Shown one piece after another: positions 54,745 through 64,000 of a DNA stretch of 64,000 bases. The translations under genes and the position numbers were made by a program. Numbering within the stretch: position 1 is the stretch's first letter; each line of letters begins with the position of its first letter. The stretch covers positions 310,001-374,000 of the forward strand of contig PLCM01000041.1 in NCBI GenBank assembly GCA_003134765.1, written 5' to 3'. This DNA comes from Spartobacteria bacterium (GTDB taxonomy: Bacteria > Verrucomicrobiota > Verrucomicrobiia > Chthoniobacterales > UBA10450). Under the pieces are notes generated by a model. That model was not told the DNA's origin. It saw only the letters and a list, made by a program, of their open reading frames with translations, and ran no database searches.

Positions 54745-55505
54745 GCTCTCGCGTCATCCTCTATCCGCCTTTTTCCATCCTGTAGATTCGCTGAATATTT
54801 GAGTCGTTTGAGCGTGTCCAATGTCCGAAAAAGTTTCATTGCAATAGCGATGCAAGGGCATTGCATCGCGTCCCAGGTGCCGCTGATAATTCGCGAAAAA
54901 TATCTGCCCACTCGTGGCCATTTCGGTAGTCGTACAGTTTGAAAGCAACCTCCGGCTGGACGATTCGGAATTTCGAACTGCGCGTCGCGGGAGCTAGAAT
55001 TCTTCTTGAAAGCGTCGGACATCATCCCCGTTGAGCTCGGAATTCTTGAACGCTTCGCCGACGAAGATTTCGTCGAGCTCGCCAAACAAAACTGACATGC
55101 TTTCGAGCTCTATGAGCAGAGGCATTTCGCCCAAGCAGAAAAGTTTTTTCAGAAAACTGAGCGTTTTGGACAAAGCAAGCATGGTTCTCGCGGAACGGTG
55201 CCCACAACTGCAAGAACAACCGCCGAGCGAATGGCATGGGTCTTTAGCCTTTCTTTGCGGCCATCGCGTGAAGGGCTTCCTGCCGCATCGCCACCAGCTC
55301 GTCTCGTTCCTTCTCGCCTATCACGAGAATCTGATTGTTGTTGCTGGGGCCTTGACCGGTTCGAGTTGGCTCTCACGACAGGCCGTTGCCAAGCTTCGAC
55401 GAGGCACCAACCAAATAGTCAAAGACAACAGCCGCCGGACTCTCCGAAAATCATCAGGGGGGCAAAACGGGGTGAATTTTCTGCGCAAGAGGCAGAACCC
55501 CGAAG
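54745..55505. other. Long gap with gene remnants, no intact gene
   Basis: About 760 bases with lower GC than neighbours. On the minus strand two short peptides in shifted frames look like pieces of one small protein (next entry). A further piece at 55244-55374 reads GPSNNNQILVIGEKERDELV then AMRQEALHAMAAKKG before a stop. No signal, RBS or full domain was seen; it looks decayed. Confidence 0.5.
54836..55098 (-). pseudogene. Possible frameshifted small gene
   Basis: From ATG 55098 the frame reads MSVLFGELDEIFVGEAFKNS then ELNGDDVRRFQEEF and stops at 54994. One frame over, SSKFRIVQPEVAFKLYDYRN then GHEWADIFRELS continues to a stop at 54836. The two could be one small protein broken by a frameshift. 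I do not recognise it, and the call rests only on the look of the peptides. Confidence 0.35.
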
Positions 55506-56006
55506 CTACTCACCGGCCCCAAGCGTGCCGAGCCAGATGCCCACGGCGAAAACAATCCCGCCGCCGATGATTACTTGCACAATTGTAGTAAGCAATGGTG
55601 TCTTCATGAATCGAAATCGAATCAATGCGATACTAAGCAACTCAACGGCGACTATGGCGTAAGCAATACGGAGCGCCGCTGGCAGACTGGTGATCAAAAA
55701 CGGGAACGTGTGTAGCATCCCCCCGAGGAGAGTGCCGAGTCCAGTTATAACTCCGCGTATAATTGGCTCGCCACGGCCAGTTACTTTCCCGTCATCAGAA
55801 AGCGCTTCGGCTAATCCCATACTGATTCCCGCCCCAACAGATGCAGCCAATCCAACGAAGAATGTTTGATGTGTGTTGTGAGTGAGACCGGCAGCAGCGA
55901 ATATCGGCGCCAATGTTGAAACGGAGCCATCCATCAGCCCGAGCAGCGCGGGCTGAACCTTTTGAAGTACAAAAACTCTGTCTGGCGACTTTGAACGCTT
56001 ACTCAT
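55506..56006 (-). CDS. VIT1/CCC1-like membrane protein
   Basis: 166 residues. [20 protein letters not shown] then [20 protein letters not shown] and [20 protein letters not shown] match VIT1/CCC1 family blocks: DGSVST in the first helix and GAGISMG in the second. Members move ferrous iron or manganese out of the cytoplasm in exchange for protons. [12 protein letters not shown] at 56006 was chosen because the longer frame lacks family similarity. It overlaps a tiny upstream ORF by eight bases and neighbours an NRAMP-like gene, hinting at metal handling. Confidence 0.85.
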   Translation of the reverse strand: MSKRSKSPDRVFVLQKVQPALLGLMDGSVSTLAPIFAAAGLTHNTHQTFFVGLAASVGAGISMGLAEALSDDGKVTGRGEPIIRGVITGLGTLLGGMLHTFPFLITSLPAALRIAYAIVAVELLSIALIRFRFMKTPLLTTIVQVIIGGGIVFAVGIWLGTLGAGE

Positions 56007-56157
56007 TGCTCCAAATACGCCCGTGATTTCGCGGACGCAACAGAGTCTCCGTTGAAACATCCATCCCCGCCCCACTCAAGGTCTTCACGCCAGTGAACAC
56101 TTCGCCGAATCGAGAAGCCAACCTGGCAAATCCTTGGCGAAACGTTTTGGAAGGCAT
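55999..56157 (-). CDS. Possible 52-residue ORF upstream of the VIT-like gene
   Basis: [20 protein letters not shown] then [20 protein letters not shown] is a small basic protein in frame with a stop eight bases inside the VIT-like start, so the two may be coupled. A purine-rich stretch (AAAGGGCGAAAG) precedes the ATG. No family recognised; it may be non-coding. Confidence 0.4.
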   Translation of the reverse strand: MPSKTFRQGFARLASRFGEVFTGVKTLSGAGMDVSTETLLRPRNHGRIWSNE

Positions 56158-56182
56158 TCTTTCGCCCTTTCCGTAGCGCGCT

Positions 56183-57460
56183 TTACAACACGAACATACC
56201 GATCGCTGCGGCCAACATCGCAAGAGTCGTGATCGCAACCAGCACCCTCGAAAGCATCGAACTTGGCTGGCCCAGCATAAGCTTACGGTCGGAGGCGACG
56301 TACAGGATCCCGATGAGCAGGAAGGGAGCGAGGAGGCCGTTGATGACTGCAGTCCAGAACAGCGCCTTCACCGGATTGATCTTCAAGAAATCCATCGCGA
56401 CCGCCAGCCCTGTGGAAACGATTACGACCGTGTAGAACGGTCGCGCCCCGGCGAATTTCTGATCAATACCCTGCTTCCATTTGAATGTTTCTGCGAGCGC
56501 GTAGGCAGCCGAACCGGTAAGCGTCGGGATCGCGAGAAATCCGACGCCGATCAGGCCAACAGTATAGAGGGTGTAAGCTAATGACCCGGCAACGGGCTTA
56601 AGCGCTTCCGCAGCTTGTTTCGAAGTCTCGATATCCTTCGTGCCGTGCGCGTGGAGCGTGAGTGCGGTGGTCAGGATAATGAAATACATCACGAGGTTGG
56701 AAAAAAAGGTTCCCGTCCCTACGTCAATTTTACGGTCGATGATCTCGCGGTCCGTCGCATGCCGTCGTTGTCGGAGCATCCGCCGTCCCATAGCTTTATC
56801 GTGTTCCACCTCCTGCGAAGTCTGCCAGTAGAATAAGTAGGGGCTGATGGTTGTCCCGAGGATCGCGACGAGATTCTGCCACGCATTGTGTCCCTTTGGC
56901 CATGTGGGGACGAATGTATCGTGGATCACGGTCTGCCAATCGGGGCCGACCACGAATGCCGTGATGACGTAGGCGAAGAGAAAGAGCGCCAGATACTTTA
57001 AAATCCGCGCGATCTGGAAGTAGCGGAAACGAATTGTCGCGACTGCGATTGCGACGCCGAAGAGCACGACGTAGATGTGCGAGTTGAAGCCTGTGAGCAT
57101 GTCCGCCGCATCGGCCATGCCAGAAAGATCAGCACCGATGTTGATCGTGTTAGCGGCGAGCAGCGCGAGTGACGCGCTGATCAGTAACCAGCGAGGGAAC
57201 TTCTTGCCGAGTGCAGTGCCCAGGCCCTGGCCGGTCACCATTCCGATGCGCGCACACATGAACTGCACGCAGCCCATCAATGGCCATGTGATGAAGGCCG
57301 TCCACAGGAGCGAAGTCCCGAGCTGTGCACCGGCAATCGAATACGTCGCGACACCCGACGGGTCGTCATCCGCCGCGCCCGTGATCAGTCCCGGACCGAG
57401 ATTCGAGAAAAAGCGGACGACAATGTTTCGCTTCGGTGGCGGCTTCGTGTTTTCCGTCAT
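56183..57460 (-). CDS. NRAMP-family divalent metal transporter with altered metal-site motif
   Basis: 425 residues and about eleven helices. NLGPGLITGAADDDPSGVAT is the first-helix block; the canonical DPGN is DPSG here (33-36). The sixth-helix metal residues, usually MPH, are replaced in the stretch ILGTTISPYLFYWQTSQEVE. These changes occur in a bacterial subgroup whose cargo may not be Mn/Fe, possibly Mg or another ion (inference). ATG 57460. It neighbours a VIT-like gene and a DUF421 gene. Confidence 0.88.
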   Translation of the reverse strand: MTENTKPPPKRNIVVRFFSNLGPGLITGAADDDPSGVATYSIAGAQLGTSLLWTAFITWPLMGCVQFMCARIGMVTGQGLGTALGKKFPRWLLISASLALLAANTINIGADLSGMADAADMLTGFNSHIYVVLFGVAIAVATIRFRYFQIARILKYLALFLFAYVITAFVVGPDWQTVIHDTFVPTWPKGHNAWQNLVAILGTTISPYLFYWQTSQEVEHDKAMGRRMLRQRRHATDREIIDRKIDVGTGTFFSNLVMYFIILTTALTLHAHGTKDIETSKQAAEALKPVAGSLAYTLYTVGLIGVGFLAIPTLTGSAAYALAETFKWKQGIDQKFAGARPFYTVVIVSTGLAVAMDFLKINPVKALFWTAVINGLLAPFLLIGILYVASDRKLMLGQPSSMLSRVLVAITTLAMLAAAIGMFVL

Positions 57461-57604
57461 TGCGCGAAGTCTTTCTCCTTCTCACGCCAGACATGAAAGG
57501 TGTGAGTAAAAACGCCGTAGCCCATAATCCGTTGTAGGTGGAATTGGCGTGTAGTTTGAAATGCACCATTCGTTATTCTAACGGCGGCGGAGAATAGCAT
57601 TTGG

Positions 57605-58120
57605 CTAAGCTGTGGTTTTCAGAATAAAGCTGAGATCACCGCTCCGCTCGAGCCGGGCTATTCTTATATCGGCCAAATCCTCGGTTTTCGCGCTGAGACG
57701 CATGTCTTCTTCAATATCATGTTCCGTGACACATTTTTTCTTCATTGTTTCGGAACAGAGCTGGCCGTTCCGCACCAAAACATACAGCCCGCCCTTGAGC
57801 CATCGCCCCGCGGCAGGATACCGGCAACACACTTTGGTCAAAATTCCATGTAGGACGACCATGACGAAGCTGCCGCCAATGCTGGCAAAAAACGCGGCAC
57901 CACCATTGATTGCGCGCGACAACACTGCAGCGAGCAGGACAATGAGAACAGTGTCGAATGGTGTCTTTTGCGATAGAGCGCGTCTATCGCCAATCCGCAG
58001 CATTGCCAAAGCAGCGGCGAACACGATGGATCCTCGAAGCGATATTTGAAAGAATGTCAGATTCTTCGGCTCAAAGCCGAGACCGAGCACCGTACTTAGA
58101 AACTCCCATGTTGTTTGCAT
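57605..58120 (-). CDS. DUF421 (YetF-type) membrane protein
   Basis: 171 residues. Two or three N-terminal helices (LRGSIVFAAALAMLRIGDRR, with TPFDTVLIVLLAAVLSRAIN) precede the cytoplasmic YetF domain: GGLYVLVRNGQLCSETMKKK and LADIRIARLERSGDLSFILK. These proteins are linked to stress and spore envelopes in other bacteria. The TPFDTVLI block is a family signature. ATG 58120 is unambiguous. It is convergent with nothing near; a 219-base gap follows. Confidence 0.85.
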   Translation of the reverse strand: MQTTWEFLSTVLGLGFEPKNLTFFQISLRGSIVFAAALAMLRIGDRRALSQKTPFDTVLIVLLAAVLSRAINGGAAFFASIGGSFVMVVLHGILTKVCCRYPAAGRWLKGGLYVLVRNGQLCSETMKKKCVTEHDIEEDMRLSAKTEDLADIRIARLERSGDLSFILKTTA

Positions 58121-58339
58121 GGTCGCTTTTATCCTCGGACCAGAGTGACGTCGAGATTGCGATTAGTGCGGTCGCTAAAAGAAGTTCCCCCGCATCAACT
58201 TTCCCCGTGTGCGTAGTTGCGGGCCTCTACGTGTCGCTGCTCCTCGCGCGCGAGCTTTTTGGGCATCCCTGAAGACGCAAAGCGCGTAGGCGAATAATTT
58301 CGTCGCGATTTTTGCCGCCTCGGGACATGCTTTCCAAGT
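58121..58339. other. Upstream region of the APC-type transporter, no gene seen
   Basis: The gap between the divergent DUF421 and transporter genes. A gaagacgcaaagcgcg run at 58271-58286 recalls a short part of the c-di-GMP-I aptamer, but the other conserved blocks are missing. A weak peptide ending in LYVSLLLARELFGHP is probably chance. Confidence 0.4.
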
Positions 58340-60307
58340 TTGCGACGCTTACCCGTGTTGGAAAACAAATCAATCGCGCGAGTGCCGAATCACTTGAGGC
58401 AGTGGCTTCTTGTCGGCCAGGAAATCGGAGAACGGCAAGGGCCTCATGTGCAATCACGCCATGCGGAGGAAGAGCAATCTTGGTGGAAGGTAATGTGTCT
58501 AACAGGCGTCGATTATTTTTCAACCCTCGGTTATCAACCGGGCATTGCCGCTCTTGCCGCCGGAGCTCTCTCTCCCATAGCGACGATTGTGCTCGTCCTC
58601 CTAACGCTCTTTGGCGCCCTCCCCGTTTACCGGCGCGTGGCGCGCGAGAGCCCGAGCGGAGCCGGCTCCATCGCGATGCTCGAACGTTTGCTGCCGTGGT
58701 GGCAGGGCAAGCTTTTCGTGCTCGTGCTCTTAGGCTTTGCGGCCACCGATTTCATTATCACGATCACCCTCTCGGCCGCCGACGCGAGTGCGCACTTGAT
58801 TGAAAATCCGTTTGCTCCAGCGCTTTTTCACGGCCAGGCCGTGGCGATCACCCTGATTTTCGTGGCCGCGCTGGGCGGCATCTTTTTGAAAGGATTTAAG
58901 GAGGCGATCGGCATAGCGGTCGTCCTAGTCGTCGTTTACTTAGTGCTAAATACCGCCGTTATTTTCGCTGGGGTCGCGCAGATTGTGACTCATCCATCAG
59001 TCGTCGCCGATTGGAGGCGCGCGCTCTACCAAACCCATGGCAGCCCGTTGGCGATGCTCGGGATCTCCATTCTCCTTTTCCCGAAATTGGCACTTGGACT
59101 TTCGGGGTTTGAAACCGGCGTTTCGATGATGCCATTGGTTAAAGGGAGTCCAACAGATACGGAGGCCTCTCCCGAGGGTAGGATTCGCAATACGCACCGT
59201 CTGCTGCTTAGCGCTGCCGTAATTATGAGCGTATTCTTAATCGCAAGTGCATTCATTACTACACTCCTAATCCCGGCAGCCGACTTTCGCACCGGAGGCG
59301 CGGCCAACGGCAGGGCGCTTGCCTACTTGGCGCACCGCTACCTCGGCGACACCTTTGGCTCAGTCTACGATCTTTCCACAATCGCCATTCTTTGGTTTGC
59401 CGGCGCGTCGGCAATGGCCGGGCTTCTCAATATCGTTCCGAGATATCTGCCCCGCTATGGCATGGCCCCGGAGTGGGCGCGCGCCGCTCGACCCCTGGTC
59501 CTTATTTACATTGCCATTGCCTTTGCCGTGACTCTGCTCTTTCACGCCGATGTTGACGCGCAAGGGGGCGCCTACGCGACGGGAGTGTTGGTCCTCATGA
59601 CCTCAGCAGCCGTCGCTGTGACCTTGGCAGTCTGGCGTGCTCGGGCGCACCGACGTGCCATCGCATTCGCTGGGATCGCGCTTGTGTTCGTTTACACCAC
59701 CGTCGTAAACATAATCGAGCGACCTGATGGCGTTAAAATCGCGGCGTTCTTTATCAGCGCTATCATTCTTGTTTCTCTCGTGTCACGAGTCTGGCGAACT
59801 ACCGAACTTCGGGTTGCCAAGATCACTCTAGATGGGCCCGCCCAAAAATTCATCGACGAGGCGGCTCAGGGCGAAACCCTGCGGATTATCGCCAACCAAC
59901 CCCACCGATGCGATGAAGGGGACTATGCGCAGCGCGAGCGCGAACAGCGGGAAGACAACGGCATCCCTCCAGATCAGCGAGTAGTGTTCTTAGAGATCTA
60001 TGTTCCTGACGGAAGCGACTTCTGTACGGACCTAAATGTGCACGGCTTCGAAGTGGGGCCGTATCGCGTTCTGCGGGCGCAGAGCGCAGCGGTCCCAAAT
60101 GGGATCGCCGCCTTCCTTCTCTATCTCCGGGACCAAACCGGCAAGGTGCCGCACGCCTACTTCAATTGGAGTGAAGGTAACCCGCTGTTGTATTTAATCC
60201 GTTACCTACTCAGCGGCCACGGGGACGTCGCTCCCATCACCCGCGAAGTGCTGCGACAAGCCGAGCACGATCCGGCGCTCCGGCCGCGCATCCATGCCGC
60301 GGTTTAG
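58340..60307 (+). CDS. APC-superfamily permease with C-terminal cytoplasmic domain
   Basis: 655 residues as drawn. About twelve helices ([20 protein letters not shown] is the APC first-helix block; [20 protein letters not shown] follows later) precede a C-terminal part of about 150 residues (from [20 protein letters not shown]). The length and soluble tail resemble KimA-type potassium or amino-acid permeases, but the substrate is unknown. TTG 58340 is the first start; GTG 58355 or 58382 are possible because the first 40 residues are poorly conserved. Confidence 0.82.
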   Translation: MRRLPVLENKSIARVPNHLRQWLLVGQEIGERQGPHVQSRHAEEEQSWWKVMCLTGVDYFSTLGYQPGIAALAAGALSPIATIVLVLLTLFGALPVYRRVARESPSGAGSIAMLERLLPWWQGKLFVLVLLGFAATDFIITITLSAADASAHLIENPFAPALFHGQAVAITLIFVAALGGIFLKGFKEAIGIAVVLVVVYLVLNTAVIFAGVAQIVTHPSVVADWRRALYQTHGSPLAMLGISILLFPKLALGLSGFETGVSMMPLVKGSPTDTEASPEGRIRNTHRLLLSAAVIMSVFLIASAFITTLLIPAADFRTGGAANGRALAYLAHRYLGDTFGSVYDLSTIAILWFAGASAMAGLLNIVPRYLPRYGMAPEWARAARPLVLIYIAIAFAVTLLFHADVDAQGGAYATGVLVLMTSAAVAVTLAVWRARAHRRAIAFAGIALVFVYTTVVNIIERPDGVKIAAFFISAIILVSLVSRVWRTTELRVAKITLDGPAQKFIDEAAQGETLRIIANQPHRCDEGDYAQREREQREDNGIPPDQRVVFLEIYVPDGSDFCTDLNVHGFEVGPYRVLRAQSAAVPNGIAAFLLYLRDQTGKVPHAYFNWSEGNPLLYLIRYLLSGHGDVAPITREVLRQAEHDPALRPRIHAAV

Positions 60308-60452
60308 GGTTCGCTAAGGCTTGCGGACAAATCCCTAGCGCAAAGCACTTTTGGACCAATCGCGGAGCGCAAGCACCGAGTTCCAAACCGGCTAAGCCTT
60401 TTCGCGAAAGTACTCAAATATTCAGCGAAGGGACACCATCCTCGCTGCAAAA

Positions 60453-60534
60453 TGCCAGGGAGGGGACTCGAACCCCTAAGGATTGCTCCACCAGATCCTA
60501 AGTCTGACGCGTCTGCCAATTTCGCCACCCTGGC
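60453..60534 (-). tRNA. tRNA-Leu (UAG anticodon)
   Basis: On the minus strand the acceptor stem is GCCAGGG/CCCTGGC, the D-arm region GTGGCGAAATTGGCAGAC, the anticodon arm CAGACTTAGGATCTG (anticodon TAG) and the T arm GGGGTTCGAGTCCCC. The variable region is enlarged, as in tRNA-Leu. Length 82 with discriminator A; CCA is not encoded. Confidence 0.92.
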
Positions 60535-60679
60535 TCGATCGGTGAACTTTACCGAATAGCCCATTGTACTAGAATTTGTGTTAGAACCAAGTCAGCCTGC
60601 GAGGCGGCCGTCACCTAAATTGCGGAAGCGAGGCGAAATGGCTTCCGCACAGCATCCAAAATAAACGTCCGCCAGGCCG

Positions 60680-62470
60680 CTACGAAGCAATGATTGAATG
60701 CTCAGCGGAAGCGAGTCGACGTTCAGGCCGATAAGGAAATATTTCTGGCAGGTCCCCAGATCGCAATTTCTCTTGCACCGCGCGCCAGAAATCCGGGCGG
60801 AACAAATCCCTGTGGTATTCGAGAAACTCGCTCTGCGCTGGTTCGGGCAAACGGAGAAAGCTCGAGAACTCTTCGGGGAAAATGTCGTTCTCGCGCACCG
60901 AGTACCACGGCTCGGCGGCCATTTCTTCTTCGTGCGTCGTCGCCTGCGGCAAGTTGCGGAAGTTGCAATCCGTCACGAATGAAAGCTCGTCGTAATCGTA
61001 GAACACCACGCGCCCATGCCGGGTGACGCCGAAATTCTTCGTGAAGATGTCGCCCGGAAAAATATTCGACGCGGCGAGATCTTTCATCGCCTGACCATAA
61101 TCGCGCGCCGCCGCCTTCACCGCGTCCGCGTTCTCTTCCGCCAGAAATAAATTAAGCGGACGGATTCGGCGCTCGACATAGGCATGATCGATGACGACGT
61201 CATCGCCCTCGAAACGCACTGTTTCAGCCGCATCGCGACGCAAGTCTTCGAGCAATGCAGGATCGAATCGGTCTCTCGCAATGCGCAAATGTTCGAACTC
61301 GTGCGCTTCGACGAGCCGGCCGGCCCGGTCGTGCTCGAACACAAACCGGTAACAGCGCATCACCTCGCTGCGGCTTGTGTCTTTGGGAAAATCGAAATGG
61401 TCTTTGATAAGTTTAAAGACCACGTCGTAGCTCGGCAGGGTGAAAACCAACATCACCATCCCGCGAGTGCCTTCGGCCGCAACAAAACGGTCGCGCGAGG
61501 TATGCAGGTGGGCGACAAAATCGCGATAAAATTCAGTCTTGCCATGGCGATGAAAACCGATCGCGTTGTAGAGATCGATCAAGCGCTTCCGCGGCATTAA
61601 TTGCTGAAGACTCCGGACCAATTCATAGGGGCACGTGACATTGGCCCGGAAATAGGCGCGGGTATAAGAGAACAAAATCGCGAGGTCCACTTCGCCGAGA
61701 AGGACGGCGTCGAGCGTGATACCTTGCGCGTCGTCGTGTCGCAGGCTGAGCGCCAGGGGCAATGAGGCCACCTGATCCCCTCCGCGAGTCGCCCGACCCA
61801 CGAGATAGGCGCCGCGGCCGCGATGGAAAATGGTCGCAATCATCTCCAGACTCACCGCGTAATCCGTTCCCGGGAGTGCGGCCTCAATGCGCTCCGCTGA
61901 GAGCGCCACCGCCTTCCGCAGATCGGTCCAGCATTCCTCCGCGAAACCACCGGCCTCGAGATCGGTCAGCGCGGCGAAGAGCAAATCCGGCAGGGTGGCT
62001 CCCGACTGCGTCCGGCTCACTTCGCCTAACGACTGGTTCGGCGGAGCATCAAAATCGGTATCGACAAACTCGATTGTCGGGTCCACACCTTCGGTCGCGA
62101 AAACCCGGCGGGTCAGAGAGTTGAAGAAGCTTTCCGCGATCTCCCACGCCGGAGACTGCGCGATGAGCGACGAATAGACCGCCTTGATCGCCCTCCAGAC
62201 CCTGCGTTCGCTCAGTCGCTCCCCCATCAAACTCCCGATCTCATGCCTCAGATCGTCCATGACCGTGCCGTACAGATGCAACCGTTCGGCAGCGTCGGTG
62301 AAAGCGCCCGTCCAATCGCGTGCCAGAAAGCGTTCGCGCGCGCGGCCGGTGATTGCGTGAAAGCGCTTTTGGTAATCGAGAAACGCCTGGTGCGCTGTCT
62401 GAGCACAAAGTGACGCGAGCCGGCTGTCGGTCAGAGTGGCCGCGGCCGGCGCAACTTCACTCTTGTTCAT
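60680..62470 (-). CDS. aceK: Isocitrate dehydrogenase kinase/phosphatase
   Basis: 596 residues. A bifunctional enzyme that inactivates isocitrate dehydrogenase by phosphorylation and restores it, steering isocitrate into the glyoxylate shunt. Family blocks include GRGAYLVGRATRGGDQVASL, SYTRAYFRANVTCPYELVRS, GKTEFYRDFVAHLHTSRDRF, GDIFTKNFGVTRHGRVVFYD then YDELSFVTDCNFRNLP. ATG 62470, 36 bases behind the aceA stop. The gene order aceB-aceA-aceK matches the enterobacterial aceBAK operon. Whether it occurs widely in this phylum I cannot judge here. Confidence 0.95.
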   Translation of the reverse strand: MNKSEVAPAAATLTDSRLASLCAQTAHQAFLDYQKRFHAITGRARERFLARDWTGAFTDAAERLHLYGTVMDDLRHEIGSLMGERLSERRVWRAIKAVYSSLIAQSPAWEIAESFFNSLTRRVFATEGVDPTIEFVDTDFDAPPNQSLGEVSRTQSGATLPDLLFAALTDLEAGGFAEECWTDLRKAVALSAERIEAALPGTDYAVSLEMIATIFHRGRGAYLVGRATRGGDQVASLPLALSLRHDDAQGITLDAVLLGEVDLAILFSYTRAYFRANVTCPYELVRSLQQLMPRKRLIDLYNAIGFHRHGKTEFYRDFVAHLHTSRDRFVAAEGTRGMVMLVFTLPSYDVVFKLIKDHFDFPKDTSRSEVMRCYRFVFEHDRAGRLVEAHEFEHLRIARDRFDPALLEDLRRDAAETVRFEGDDVVIDHAYVERRIRPLNLFLAEENADAVKAAARDYGQAMKDLAASNIFPGDIFTKNFGVTRHGRVVFYDYDELSFVTDCNFRNLPQATTHEEEMAAEPWYSVRENDIFPEEFSSFLRLPEPAQSEFLEYHRDLFRPDFWRAVQEKLRSGDLPEIFPYRPERRLASAEHSIIAS

Positions 62471-62506
62471 GACTGACGAGCGCTGCGGAGACCACGGCGC
62501 TTTCCA

Positions 62507-63787
62507 TCAATGGAACTGTTCTTGTTCAGTGGAGCCATGCAGCGCGGTGGTGGAGCTTTCGCCGCCGGCGATGACCTGGGCGACGTCATCGAAGTAACCG
62601 GTCCCCACTTCGCGCTGATGTTTCGTCGCCGTGTAACCATCCGCCTCCGCCGCGAACTCGGCTTCCTGTAATTCAGAATACGCCGACATGCCACGCTCCT
62701 GGTAGCCGTGCGCGAGGGAGAACATGCTGTAATTGAGCGCGTGAAAACCAGCGAGCGTAACAAACTGAAATTTGTAGCCCATGGCGCCGAGTTCGCGCTG
62801 AAATTTGCCGATGCTGGCACTATCGAGCTTCTTCTTCCAGTTGAACGAGGGCGAGCAATTGTAGGCGAGCAGCTTGTCCGGAAATTCTGCCCTCACACTT
62901 TCGGCGAAACGTTTCGCCTCCGCCAGATTTGGTTCGCTTGTTTCGCACCAAATCATGTCGGCATAAGCCGCGTAGCTCAGGCCGCGTGCGATCGCCTGGT
63001 CGAGACCGGCGCGCACGCGATAGAAACCTTCGCCCGTGCGCTCGCCCGTGAGAAATGCGTGGTCGCGTTCGTCGACATCGTTCGTCAGGAGCGCCGCAGC
63101 ATTGGCGTCGGTGCGGGCGACGATGAGTGTAGGTACATTTGAAACATCCGCCGCAAGGCGCGCCGCGATCAGGTGCGAAATCGCGGTGCGCGTCGGAACA
63201 AGCACCTTCCCTCCCATGTGACCGCACTTCTTTTCGCTCGCCAGTTGATCTTCCAAATGCACACCAGATGCTCCCGCTTCGATCATCGCTTTCGTTAGTT
63301 CAAAGACGTTCAGCGGGCCGCCGAACCCGGCTTCCGCGTCCGCAACGATCGGAGCGAACCAATCGATCTCGTGGTTACCCTCAGCGTGGGAGATCTGGTC
63401 GGCGCGCTGCAAAGCCTGGTTGATACGTTTCACCACGGCGGGGACGCTATTCGCGGGATAGAGGCTTTGGTCGGGATACATTTGCCCCGCGAGATTCGCA
63501 TCCGCCGCGACCTGCCAGCCGCTGAGATAGATAGCCTTCAATCCGGCCTTCACTTGCTGTACCGCCTGGTTGCCGGTGAGGGCGCCTAGCGTCGGCACGA
63601 AATCTTCGGTGTGCAAAAGCTGCCACAGCTTCTTCGCGCCGCGGCGCGCGAAGGTGTGCTCGATGATCACGCTGCCTTGCAAGCGTTCAACGTCGGATAG
63701 CGAATAAGGTCGTTCGATACCGCTCCAGCGCGGACTGGTTTTCCAATCCTGAAGGGAATTGTCCGCGGCAGTTTCCTTCGTTCTCAT
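62507..63787 (-). CDS. aceA: Isocitrate lyase
   Basis: 426 residues. Splits isocitrate to succinate and glyoxylate. [14 protein letters not shown] with catalytic Cys188, [34 protein letters not shown] and [14 protein letters not shown] are the family's active-site blocks. [10 protein letters not shown] at 63787 was chosen because the longer frame is inside aceB. Only one base separates it from the aceB stop; aceK follows by 36 bases. Length as usual. Confidence 0.97.
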   Translation of the reverse strand: MRTKETAADNSLQDWKTSPRWSGIERPYSLSDVERLQGSVIIEHTFARRGAKKLWQLLHTEDFVPTLGALTGNQAVQQVKAGLKAIYLSGWQVAADANLAGQMYPDQSLYPANSVPAVVKRINQALQRADQISHAEGNHEIDWFAPIVADAEAGFGGPLNVFELTKAMIEAGASGVHLEDQLASEKKCGHMGGKVLVPTRTAISHLIAARLAADVSNVPTLIVARTDANAAALLTNDVDERDHAFLTGERTGEGFYRVRAGLDQAIARGLSYAAYADMIWCETSEPNLAEAKRFAESVRAEFPDKLLAYNCSPSFNWKKKLDSASIGKFQRELGAMGYKFQFVTLAGFHALNYSMFSLAHGYQERGMSAYSELQEAEFAAEADGYTATKHQREVGTGYFDDVAQVIAGGESSTTALHGSTEQEQFH

Positions 63788-63788
63788 A

Positions 63789-64000
63789 TTAATCCAATTT
63801 CTCGTATCCCGGGAGGGTGAGGAACTCGACGAAATGATCATCGGTCGTGATTTGGTCGAAGAGCGCGCTGGCCACATCGAATTTGCCTTTCGCATAACGT
63901 TGGGCGCCAGTGCTTATCTTTATCTTTTCGAGTTCTTCGTCGAGCACGCTACGAAAAAGTTCCTTCGTGACCTTGCGCCCGTCCGTGAGCACTCCCCGCG
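63789..64000 (-). CDS. aceB: Malate synthase A, C-terminal part (runs off window)
   Basis: The last 70 codons are visible. [20 protein letters not shown] then EELEKI, and [20 protein letters not shown] then [11 protein letters not shown], match the C-terminus of malate synthase A, which condenses glyoxylate with acetyl-CoA. The frame is open at base 64000. It is the first gene of the aceB-aceA-aceK operon; the catalytic region lies outside. Confidence 0.88.
   Translation of the reverse strand, partial: RGVLTDGRKVTKELFRSVLDEELEKIKISTGAQRYAKGKFDVASALFDQITTDDHFVEFLTLPGYEKLD

Noticed and set aside
57958-58272. 104-codon plus-strand frame ending in a hydrophobic peptide
   Set aside because: Mostly antisense to DUF421; the tail alone has no start or family.
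58262-58330. Possible c-di-GMP-I (GEMM) riboswitch before the APC transporter
   Set aside because: Only a gacgcaaagc string is shared; the other aptamer helices and the tetraloop-receptor pattern cannot be traced.

Overview
This is a roughly 60% GC, gene-dense stretch of bacterial chromosome with no phage, rRNA, CRISPR array or intact insertion sequence. Gene content suggests a soil-type member of the Verrucomicrobiota, probably close to Chthoniobacterales. The hints are a long (plant/Chlamydia-type) IspG, paired thiol-redox proteins with VKOR, large secreted proteins sharing a C-terminal beta-rich module, and a heavy load of short intergenic inverted repeats. The assignment is inference.

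Layout. 1-4.6 kb: yebC (cut by the window edge), typA and a small operon of exported proteins led by a DsbA-like thiol oxidoreductase. 4.9-9.9 kb: a 1,393-residue secreted protein and two small exported proteins. 10-16.2 kb (minus): cdsA-dxr-rseP-ybjQ-ispG, linking phospholipid and isoprenoid precursor synthesis. 16.3-19.7 kb: tdh and kbl (threonine to glycine) on either side of a 3D-domain lipoprotein. 19.7-26.1 kb: a cluster of amide-bond-forming enzymes (ATP-grasp-like, YbdK/GCS2, RimK-like ATP-grasp) with an M29 aminopeptidase and two esterases, and no obvious known product. 26.3-34.4 kb: accA, a LysM protein, DUF2007, DUF420, AsmA-like, nfo and DUF4870 genes. 34.4-38.5 kb (minus): rpmE-prfA-(cytosine deaminase-like)-prmC-murA. 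38.6-43 kb: an ANL ligase, a decayed exported protein and a double-receiver PATAN regulator. 43-50.9 kb: ppk1-ppgK (overlapping), two VOC proteins, a broken DUF3303 gene, a DsbA-like/VKOR pair, sixA and an alkaline-phosphatase-type hydrolase. 51.3-54.7 kb: two small membrane proteins, a Tes/MJ0619-like radical SAM enzyme, an Lgt-like protein and an unknown protein. 55.5-60.3 kb: VIT-like, NRAMP-like, DUF421 and APC-type membrane proteins. 60.4-64 kb (minus): tRNA-Leu(UAG), then the glyoxylate-shunt operon aceB (partial)-aceA-aceK.

The most unusual property is the repeat landscape. Several families of short inverted or tandem-heptamer elements lie between genes, and some sit in frame inside conserved enzymes: three in ispG, one in dxr and one in prmC. 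Others supply the start or stop end of a gene (nfo, DUF420, kbl and its convergent neighbour, the radical SAM gene, the Lgt-like gene). This resembles the protein-invading palindromic elements of Rickettsia in effect, with different sequences. The two best candidates for undescribed biochemistry are the amidoligase cluster (19.7-26.1 kb) and the radical SAM/Lgt-like operon (51.3-54.7 kb).
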